A DNA stretch of 7,974 bases from Mucilaginibacter sp. (GTDB lineage: Bacteria > Bacteroidota > Bacteroidia > Sphingobacteriales > Sphingobacteriaceae). Position numbers and translations under genes: made by a program. The DNA lies in the NCBI GenBank assembly GCA_014376655.1, contig JACMRC010000357.1:1-7974 (forward strand). Direction: 5' to 3'. A model generated the notes under the pieces. The model was given only the letters and a program-made list of their open reading frames with translations, ran no database searches and was not told where the DNA came from. Shown piece by piece: positions 1-5,735 of the stretch; within the stretch, counting starts at the first letter, position 1; each line of letters starts with the position of its first letter.

Positions 1-335
1 CTGCGTAGCAATACTACCTGATCGTTTAAAATGGCTATGTCTTCGTAATCGCCGGATTTGCCAAATTTTGAGTAGCCGGGCGTTTTTTTATCGCCTAATT
101 TTAAATAATATATATGGCCCTTCTCGTCCTGCTCGGCATATAATGAATCTGGATTGCCATGATGAAACGCGATACCCGAGATCTCTAATAAACCTTCAGA
201 CATATTATATTTAACCGGTTTATTCAGATCATACCCCGGAGGGCTGGTGTAACTTTTTTGCTCAATACACGATAGCCCTGCAAGCATCGCACCAACCAAA
301 AATAAACCCACTGTTATACCTTTTAACTTTTTCAT
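1..335 (-). CDS. SdiA-regulated-family lipoprotein, N-terminal part (runs off the left edge)
   Basis: This frame opens with ATG at 335–333 and stays open to the left edge (about 111 codons), so the C-terminus is missing. The N-terminus is a lipoprotein signal: Met-Lys-Lys-Leu-Lys, a hydrophobic core, then AGLSC with the probable lipidated cysteine at residue 23. The mature part contains LEISGIAFHHGNPDSLYAEQ (about residues 50–69) and, further on, YSKFGKSGDYEDIAI. The pattern 'SGIA…LYA..DE.G.IY…G.YEDIA' is typical of the SdiA-regulated family (PF06977), beta-propeller-like proteins of unknown biochemical role, some likened to phytase or esterase-like propellers. The start overlaps the ppk1 stop as ATGA, so translation is probably coupled to ppk1. 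The protein should sit in the periplasm or on the outer membrane. Lipoprotein nature is well supported. The family call is from motif recall, and function is unknown. Confidence 0.72.
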   Translation of the reverse strand, partial: MKKLKGITVGLFLVGAMLAGLSCIEQKSYTSPPGYDLNKPVKYNMSEGLLEISGIAFHHGNPDSLYAEQDEKGHIYYLKLGDKKTPGYSKFGKSGDYEDIAILNDQVVLLR

Positions 336-2365
336 GCTTTCTTACTTAAATATTTATAGACCTCCTGTTGCGAACGTATGGCGGGCTTAGTTGTTTTTAT
401 AGGAATGTTCTCTATTTTTTCATTAAGCATAACCGCTTGTACATTATCGGCTAATTGTAAGTTAATTATGTCGGTTATCTCGGCTTTTATCTGTTCGTCA
501 TAAACCGGGAAACAAACCTCGATACGGCGATAAATATTACGGTTCATCCAATCTGCCGACCCCATGTAAACTTCGGGTTTACCACTGTTATTGAATATAA
601 AAATACGGCCATGCTCTAAATAACGGTCTACAATACGTTTAACCGTAATATTCTCGCTCATGCCTTTTACACCAGGGATAAGCCGGCATATACTACGAAC
701 TATAAGTTGAACTTTTACGCCAGCCTGAGACGCGTCATACAGTTTAGCAATCAGCTTATGTTCTTCTAAATTATTCAGTTTAATGGTAATGGATGCCGAC
801 TGGCCTTTCTTTGCATTGTCGATCTCACGATCTATCAGCTCAAAAAATCTGTCCTGCAAATTAAATTGCGCTACCAGTAAATGTTCAAACTTTATCAACT
901 TGGCCGATGTTGGTTTCTCACGCCTGGCCAGGAAAATAAACAGCAATTCTATTTCGCGCAGCAGGTCTTTATTGGCGGTCATTAAAATATGATCGGTATA
1001 AAAAGCAGCTGTGTTTTCGTTAAAGTTGCCGGTAGCCAGCAAGCCATAATATTTTATCCTGTCGTTTACCCTGCGTTTTACAAGGGCAACCTTGGCGTGC
1101 ACTTTTAAAGCGGTTACACTGTAAATTATATCAGCACCGGCAGCCTTTAAGCGATTGGCCCATTTAATGTTATTGGCCTCGTCAAACCGGGCCTTTAGTT
1201 CAACCAGCACCGTTACTTTTTTACCGGCAGATACAGCGTTTATCAAAGCATTAACAATACGCGAATCGCGGGCAACACGATATAGCGTGATATAGATCTC
1301 TTCTACCGTTTCATCCAACGCCGCAGCATTAAAAAACCGCAGTATGGTATCATACGATTGGTAAGGCGCGTTAATAAGCAGGTCTTTGCGTTCTATCTGG
1401 TCAAATATAGATTTATCGGCGCTAAGCCTATTGTGAATAGTTGGCCATTCATCATAACGCATAACAGGCGAACTAACCGGGAAACCAAACAGATCTTTCA
1501 GGTTATGGTAATTACCGCCTTCAACCAAACTTGATGATGCTATCCCCCAGCTCTCGCTAACCATCTGTAATATGCGCAACGGGATGCCCGGCTGATGCAA
1601 AAACCGGGTGGCTATGCCCAAGTCTCGTTTTAGCAATTGCTTTTCAATTTGTTTAGACAAGTCGCCCGGGTATTCATCGTTCAGATCAAGCTCGGCATCA
1701 CGAGTAATTTTGAAGGAGTAGCAGTCTTTTACCGTTTCGCCTCTAAATAGTTTATCAAGGTTATACCTGATAATATCATCCAAAAACAGGATATACGTTT
1801 TGCCTTTATCTTCCACTTTATAAAACCGCGGCAAATCGTCCGATGGGATATTTAGCACAACCAGTTTTTCTGCGCCATTATCATCAGCAATAACAACCAA
1901 AAAATACAGCTCGTTATTTTCCGGGAAGAATTTCTTTTTGCCCGAGAATTTGAATGGCCGCAAAAATGCCATTACCTGGCTAAAAAAGTAGTCGTTGGTT
2001 TTATCAATTAACGCAGCCGGAATGGGCTGGTTAAGCAACAGGTGAATATTGTTTTCTTTAAGCGCCGGTACAATTTCGCTATTAAATATTTTACCAAACT
2101 GCTGTTGTTGCTGATTGATGAGTTGTTGTGCTATTGCCAGCGGATCATCTACCGCGCTGGTGGCCGAGGTGAGTTCGCCCAGCTTATCCATTGCCTGTAA
2201 AACGGGCATCCGTACCCGGTAAAACTCATCCAAATTTGATGAAAAGATAGCCATGAAGTTTACCCTTTCCATTAGGGGGATATCATCGTGACCGGCCAGC
2301 TCCAATATTCGTCCGTTAAACGCGAGCCAACTTAGGTCCCTGTCAAAAAAAATATATTCTGCCAT
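332..2365 (-). CDS. ppk1: Polyphosphate kinase 1
   Basis: PPK1 reversibly transfers the ATP gamma-phosphate onto inorganic polyphosphate through a phosphohistidine intermediate. The 677 residues are close to the usual length of about 690–720. The N-terminal domain opens with FDRDLSWLAFNGRILELA (residues 7–24), matching the family's 'NRELSWLAFNERVLEEA', followed by SSNLDEFYRVRMP (42–54). The C1 catalytic domain has PYQSYDTILRF (334–344), TLYRVARDS (360–368), VLVELKARFDEANNIKWA (386–403) and KVHAKVALV (421–429). His423 in HAK corresponds to the autophosphorylated histidine (His435 in E. coli). GNFNENTA (446–453) follows. The C2 domain has RYLEHGRIFIF (581–591), where His585 matches the second conserved histidine, and MGSADWMNRNIYRRIEVCFP (601–620). 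All key residues look intact. The ATG lies one base after the TAA of the upstream HD gene, and the TGA overlaps the next ATG, so this is the middle gene of an operon. No Shine-Dalgarno is evident. Confidence 0.97.
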   Translation of the reverse strand: MAEYIFFDRDLSWLAFNGRILELAGHDDIPLMERVNFMAIFSSNLDEFYRVRMPVLQAMDKLGELTSATSAVDDPLAIAQQLINQQQQQFGKIFNSEIVPALKENNIHLLLNQPIPAALIDKTNDYFFSQVMAFLRPFKFSGKKKFFPENNELYFLVVIADDNGAEKLVVLNIPSDDLPRFYKVEDKGKTYILFLDDIIRYNLDKLFRGETVKDCYSFKITRDAELDLNDEYPGDLSKQIEKQLLKRDLGIATRFLHQPGIPLRILQMVSESWGIASSSLVEGGNYHNLKDLFGFPVSSPVMRYDEWPTIHNRLSADKSIFDQIERKDLLINAPYQSYDTILRFFNAAALDETVEEIYITLYRVARDSRIVNALINAVSAGKKVTVLVELKARFDEANNIKWANRLKAAGADIIYSVTALKVHAKVALVKRRVNDRIKYYGLLATGNFNENTAAFYTDHILMTANKDLLREIELLFIFLARREKPTSAKLIKFEHLLVAQFNLQDRFFELIDREIDNAKKGQSASITIKLNNLEEHKLIAKLYDASQAGVKVQLIVRSICRLIPGVKGMSENITVKRIVDRYLEHGRIFIFNNSGKPEVYMGSADWMNRNIYRRIEVCFPVYDEQIKAEITDIINLQLADNVQAVMLNEKIENIPIKTTKPAIRSQQEVYKYLSKKA

Positions 2366-2366
2366 A

Positions 2367-3701
2367 TTATGGTCTAACTAACGGCGTGTCGCGAAAAATA
2401 GAGGCTATAATAAATCCAACTACAGAAATAATTAACCCAAACATAAAAATGTTATAAGCCACCCTTAACAACCTGTATTTGCGCCCTAATACTACACCCT
2501 GCGAATAAACATCCTTTATCAGCGTACCATATAAAAACGCCTTATCGTCCATTACCTTTAACATACCGGCAGTATATTCAGGCAGGCCCATTTTATAAAA
2601 GTTACCGAAGAATAAAAGGTTCACTTTTTTATCGTCGATATCCTTAGCTGTAAAAGTCCCCTCGGGTATCGCCGGGCGGGTAGCAAGGATAGAAAATATC
2701 ATGGACAGTAAGCTTACTGTTAACAATATAAAGCTTGGGATAGCTAAAAAACTGTTCTCCTCCAACTTACGCAACACCAAACTGATGATGGCCGATAAGA
2801 TAATGGAGTTAACCGTGATTAATATATGCGCCTTGTTATCGGCCATATCACTTAACCGCTGATTATTACCAGATGTTATGCGAAACATGGTTTCGATACC
2901 CTTCTCCGGCTTCTCTTTCTTTTTCTTCTTCTCCTCTTGCTTTTCTGCTTTAGTTTCCACAGTTTTATCACGCGTTATCACATCTTTATCTACCGTTTTC
3001 ACAGTTTTATCATGCACTATCACATCTTTATCTACCGTTTTCACATCTTTTTTCACTTTATCTACAGCACTTCTTTCTTTGTTATCCACCGCATCATCTT
3101 TTTCCACTTCCGCCTGCTTCTCTTTTAGCTTACGTAAGTTTCTATCCTGTTTATCATTCAACAATAATTGCGCGTAGTCTGTAAAGTAATTATGTGTTTC
3201 CAGCAGTTCAATGTTCTTTTTCCGCCATTGCTGTTTATCTATGTCAATCTGCCTGGCAGCTTCTATCTCTTTACGCAATTGCTTGTTTTTATCAGCAAAA
3301 TCATCGGTACCTAAGTGGAACAGGTCAGCATCACACATAATTTGTTCCAGTAATCCGGTTGGCTTTTGGGGCATTTTGGTAGCCATTATACATCCGTCAA
3401 TTTTTTCAATCACTGTGGCACTAACCTTTAGTGGTTTCAAAAATTCGGCTGCCAGGGCCGAGCCGGCAGCTTCGTGGTTAGCTCTATCTTTAAAATAGCC
3501 AATATCATGAAACCAGGCTGATGTGATCACCACAAAAAAATCCTCGTCGCTTAATTGGTAGTGGTTAGCAATGCGGGTAGCTGCCGCAACAACGCCTTTG
3601 GTGTGGTCAAGATCGTGGTACAGCAATGCGGGCTCGTGATGCGTATGGAAATAATCCAATACATATTGCTTTACGTCTTCTAATAATTGCTGAAATTTCA
3701 T
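2367..3701 (-). CDS. HD-domain phosphohydrolase fused to Pycsar-effector-like (DUF5706) membrane domain
   Basis: A 444-residue, three-part protein. Residues about 1–180 form an HD phosphohydrolase domain: YHDLDHT (28–34), the HD pair His65-Asp66 in AWFHDIGYF, His76, and CDADLFHLG (123–131) with the distal metal-binding aspartate. The metal-site pattern appears complete, so phosphohydrolase activity is plausible, but the substrate (cyclic nucleotide, (p)ppGpp or another) cannot be read from sequence. Residues about 185–268 are a highly charged, probably coiled or extended linker with two 14-residue repeats (about 221–248) and a lysine-rich run (258–267). Residues about 269–440 match DUF5706, the PycTM-type effector domain of Pycsar systems: MFRITSGNNQRLSDMADNKA (272–291), membrane segments near 293–310 and 321–340, and a last one near 415–436. 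No pyrimidine cyclase gene lies nearby, so it need not be a defence protein. It is the first gene of the operon. The domain calls are firm; the role is open. Confidence 0.85.
   Translation of the reverse strand: MKFQQLLEDVKQYVLDYFHTHHEPALLYHDLDHTKGVVAAATRIANHYQLSDEDFFVVITSAWFHDIGYFKDRANHEAAGSALAAEFLKPLKVSATVIEKIDGCIMATKMPQKPTGLLEQIMCDADLFHLGTDDFADKNKQLRKEIEAARQIDIDKQQWRKKNIELLETHNYFTDYAQLLLNDKQDRNLRKLKEKQAEVEKDDAVDNKERSAVDKVKKDVKTVDKDVIVHDKTVKTVDKDVITRDKTVETKAEKQEEKKKKKEKPEKGIETMFRITSGNNQRLSDMADNKAHILITVNSIILSAIISLVLRKLEENSFLAIPSFILLTVSLLSMIFSILATRPAIPEGTFTAKDIDDKKVNLLFFGNFYKMGLPEYTAGMLKVMDDKAFLYGTLIKDVYSQGVVLGRKYRLLRVAYNIFMFGLIISVVGFIIASIFRDTPLVRP
2959..3060 (-). repeat. Two 42-bp tandem repeats plus a degenerate third, inside the HD–DUF5706 linker
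   Basis: Positions 2959–3000 and 3001–3042 are adjacent 42-base copies that differ only in a short block in the middle (2971–2975 against 3013–3017). A shorter degenerate copy continues from 3043 to about 3060. Forty-two bases is 14 codons, so changes in copy number keep the reading frame. The encoded units are KTVDKDVIVHDKTV and KTVDKDVITRDKTV, with a related VDKVKKDV before them. The array lengthens a charged spacer between the enzymatic and membrane domains and could vary between strains by slippage. Confidence 0.9.
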
Positions 3702-3739
3702 TTAACTGTTTTAAAGTATCGTGCTATTCGAATTTACTG

Positions 3740-3850
3740 TTAAAATCTATATGTTTTAATGCGGGGACATTCTTTTTCGCATGATGATAGCCCGGCAAGA
3801 ACAGTTAATATAACGCTAAAGGTCGCAAATAGTTTAGCGGCAAAAGGATA
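3740..3850 (-). pseudogene. Remnant of a lipoprotein signal peptide
   Basis: On the minus strand a 36-codon open stretch reads KLFATFSVILTVLAGLSSC followed by EKECPRIKTYRF and a stop at 3742–3740. A lysine, a hydrophobic core and LSSC followed by charged residues is a textbook Bacteroidota lipoprotein signal. There is no ATG, GTG or TTG in frame between the upstream stop (3853–3851) and the core, and the mature part would be only 13 residues. I read it as a 5' remnant of a lost lipoprotein gene. A chance hydrophobic frame, or a tiny lipoprotein with a non-standard start, are the alternatives. Confidence 0.4.
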
Positions 3851-3920
3851 TTACCTGCTACGTGATTATTTTCGAAAAGTTTGCTGGAAGAATATGTCTT
3901 GCTGCTGCAAGGCGGTTTGA

Positions 3921-3935
3921 TGGTTTATTAAACCA
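3921..3935. repeat. Short perfect palindrome, TGGTTTA-T-TAAACCA
   Basis: Seven-base perfect arms around a single T, in the gene-free stretch between the lipoprotein remnant and the phosphatase remnant. There is no T-tract on either side, so it is not a convincing terminator. It could be an operator for the HD–ppk1 operon or a chance palindrome in A+T-rich DNA. The remainder of 3851–3990 holds nothing else I can identify. Confidence 0.3.
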
Positions 3936-3995
3936 CCCCCCAAATGCTTCTATTACAATTAGGCTATAGCGTTAGCCGGGGAATTATAATGGTGT

Positions 3996-4115
3996 TTATT
4001 TAAACAGTTCGGTCATTACTTTGCCCTTACTTGTTTCCATTTTAAAGTTTAACAATTTAGCAACTGTTGCACTAATATCTATTTGCTCGTAAGGATTTTG
4101 AAAGCCTACACCTTC
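3996..4115 (-). pseudogene. C-terminal fragment of an alkaline phosphatase/metalloenzyme-superfamily protein
   Basis: The minus-strand frame from 4115 to the TAA at 3998–3996 encodes GVGFQNPYEQIDISATVAKL and then LNFKMETSKGKVMTELFK. The sequence 'NPYEQIDI(A/S)ATIAKLL' followed by 'GKVM.E.(F/L)K' and a stop is the usual C-terminal end of Bacteroidota alkaline-phosphatase-like or type I phosphodiesterase proteins. Only about 38 residues remain of a protein normally of several hundred, and the metal-binding core is absent. The frame is closed by a TAA immediately upstream (4118–4116). It directly abuts a different broken gene on its right. The broken state is certain; the family assignment is from motif recall. 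Confidence 0.65.
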
Positions 4116-4433
4116 TTATAGCCCGGCTTTAATGTATTGCCGTTTATCTCGCCAATCATACTATCGCTGAATAAGAAAAGTACTTTATCCGCCGGCGATG
4201 CTTACCTGTGTTCTTTTCCGTTAAGCGGTATGGTAAAAATGCCGTCGCCGCCAAACAGCCCGAACTTCTTTTTAGCAATGCGGTCCATTTCGGTGCTTCT
4301 TCTACCGAATATTTTAGCGTTGTAAGATCCTTAGGTTGTTGAAGCTTTATTACCTTTTGGGCCTTTGCGTTAACAAAAAAACATACAAGCAGAATAAGAG
4401 CCAGATTTTTCGTTCCTAATTTAAGCAGGCCAT
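4116..4433 (-). pseudogene. Frameshifted N-terminal fragment of a secreted DUF5005-like protein
   Basis: Read on the minus strand, this starts near the ATG at 4433–4431, but that frame stops after five codons, so a lesion already lies near the start. In the neighbouring frame a secretion signal follows (LGTKNLALILLVCFFVNAKA, signal peptidase I-like AKA|Q), then QKVIKLQQPKDLTTLKYSVE, EAPKWTALLKRSSG. The sequence resumes one frame over as FGGDGIFTIPLNGKEHR, consistent with one lost base in a Trp codon near 4256–4258 (SGW|FGGDG). An in-frame TAA at 4204–4202 follows, then DKVLFLFSDSMIGEINGNTL and KPGYK before the frame ends. 'SGWFGGDGIF.IPL…FSD..IGEI' resembles the start of DUF5005-type secreted proteins. 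The rest of that protein is missing and a phosphatase tail follows instead. Confidence that it is a pseudogene is high; the family name is less certain. Confidence 0.7.
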
Positions 4434-4479
4434 TTTAATTGGCATTAATTTGATAAATATAAAACTATTATCTTCATTA

Positions 4480-4518
4480 GTATAAAACATAAAACCCGAC
4501 TACAGTGTAGTCGGGTTT
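4480..4518 (-). terminator. Strong rho-independent terminator after the discoidin lipoprotein gene
   Basis: Positions 4492–4504 and 4506–4518 are perfect 13-base inverted arms (AAACCCGACTACA / TGTAGTCGGGTTT). On the minus strand the stem is followed by the T-rich TATGTTTTATAC (4491–4480). It begins 26 bases beyond the stop codon of the gene at 4545–5690 and closes the glycan-binding gene set. The plus-strand side lacks a T-tract, so it acts mainly leftward. Confidence 0.9.
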
Positions 4519-4544
4519 CGTATAACATTAGCAATTAAGCTATC

Positions 4545-5690
4545 TTATTTAAAGAATGCAATTTCTGTCATTTGGAATGCACCACCAAATGTCTGGACAA
4601 CTCTAATTCTGTAGAATGAATATAAACCAGTTGTCTTTAATGGATAATACCACCATTTTCTGTAACGTACGTCAATGCCTGATGGGCCGTTTCCGGTTAA
4701 GCCAAGATCAGTACCCATGTCATAGAAACCTTTTGTAAGGGTAACGTTATCTAACTCATCCCAAGGACCAGAGGCCGAGTTTGCCCCTTCAATAATCCAT
4801 TGTTTCGGATCACGGCTAGTACCAGAGTCATTACCATTCATCCAACCATATGATTTAACAAGTACCGGAGCAGGAAACTGCAACGTTAGAATCAATGGTA
4901 CTGGAAAAGATGAGTAGTAACCAAATTTAGTTGTTAAGTTACCATCAAACATTTTAGATGCACCTTCGTTAGCACCTTGCGCCGTGTTTTCAACAGTAGT
5001 TAACTGGTATGCCGGGTAAAGCGGCAGCTTATTAATGTATGATGCCGTAATATCCGTAGCTATACCATCTACAGTAACGCTTCTGCTAAGGGTAGCTGTT
5101 GATCCTTTATCAGTAACAATAGTTAACTTAAAGCCATTAAATGACCCAATTTGGAAGACTACTTCCGGGCTTGCCAATGTACTCGTGGTAATAACCGGTG
5201 TTGATGTCTTGTTGTCAGTAAACGTCCACAGGTAGCTTTTTACAGTAGCTTTTACGTTAGCAGTAAACTTAACAGTACCGGTAGTTGAAGTACTTGCAAT
5301 TCTAACAGCGTTAAATTGAATGATACTATCAGCAACGACGGCTAAATCTACGTATTTATGCGAAATATCACCTGTTTCAGAAATTGCTTTCAAATCAACC
5401 GTGTACTTATATGCTTTAGCAGGATCGCCCGTATTTAAATAGGTATGCGTTATATTCGCATCCGTTTTTAGGCTATCATCGCCAAAGCGCATTTCTATAC
5501 TCTTATATTTTGCAGATGTATTAGTAAACTTATAAGTAAACCCATCTAACGGATCGGGGGTAACAGTAAAGCTAGCCAACGGAAACACAGCCACCGGATC
5601 AACGGGCACCTGACTAACTTGCTTTGAACATGAGGATATTATACCCCCCAAGCAAAAAAGCACTGCTATTGGTTTAAATAATTTTTTCAT
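4545..5690 (-). CDS. Surface lipoprotein with PKD/Ig-like domains and a C-terminal F5/8 type C (discoidin) domain
   Basis: A 381-residue probable cell-surface glycan-binding lipoprotein. The start gives MKKLFKPIAV, a hydrophobic core and IISSC, with lipidated Cys21. Residues about 38–118 look like a PKD domain (FTYKFTNTSA, MRFGDDS, THTYLNTGD, YTVDLKA). Residues about 125–208 look like a second Ig/PKD-type module (FTANVKATVKSYLWTF, LTIVTDKGSTATLSRSVTV). Residues about 230–381 form an F5/8 type C module: EGASKMFDGNLTTKF (242–256), LTLQFPAPVLVKSYGW (268–283), RDPKQWIIEGAN (293–304), WDELD (310–314), FYRIRVVQTFGGAFQMTEIA (359–378). Discoidin folds in Sus-type loci usually bind carbohydrate. The gene follows the DUF1735 gene by 45 bases and is ended by the strong hairpin at 4480–4518, so it is probably the last gene of that operon. 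No catalytic domain is seen and the glycan is unknown. Confidence 0.88.
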   Translation of the reverse strand: MKKLFKPIAVLFCLGGIISSCSKQVSQVPVDPVAVFPLASFTVTPDPLDGFTYKFTNTSAKYKSIEMRFGDDSLKTDANITHTYLNTGDPAKAYKYTVDLKAISETGDISHKYVDLAVVADSIIQFNAVRIASTSTTGTVKFTANVKATVKSYLWTFTDNKTSTPVITTSTLASPEVVFQIGSFNGFKLTIVTDKGSTATLSRSVTVDGIATDITASYINKLPLYPAYQLTTVENTAQGANEGASKMFDGNLTTKFGYYSSFPVPLILTLQFPAPVLVKSYGWMNGNDSGTSRDPKQWIIEGANSASGPWDELDNVTLTKGFYDMGTDLGLTGNGPSGIDVRYRKWWYYPLKTTGLYSFYRIRVVQTFGGAFQMTEIAFFK

Positions 5691-5735
5691 TGTATTTATT
5701 GTTTAATATAAATTAGTTCGCTTTTTAATGTTTTT

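Noticed and set aside
2959..3042. CRISPR-like repeat
   Set aside because: The repeats are directly adjacent without spacers, in frame inside a coding gene, and only two copies are well conserved.
2878..3177. Plus-strand open frames rich in Ser, Phe and Thr opposite the HD–DUF5706 gene
   Set aside because: They are low-complexity shadows of the minus-strand lysine-rich linker and its 42-bp repeats, with no recognisable domain.
2367..3701. A complete Pycsar anti-phage system
   Set aside because: Only the effector-type membrane domain is present. No nucleotide cyclase gene is adjacent, and the neighbours are ppk1 and a lipoprotein gene, so a defence claim is not supported.
3962..3977. GGCTA/TAGCC hairpin as terminator of the phosphatase remnant
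   Set aside because: The stem is only five base pairs and no T-tract follows on the minus strand.
4137..4325. Plus-strand 62-codon open frame in the gene-free region
   Set aside because: The minus strand of the same DNA carries recognisable DUF5005-like peptide fragments; the plus frame has no family features.
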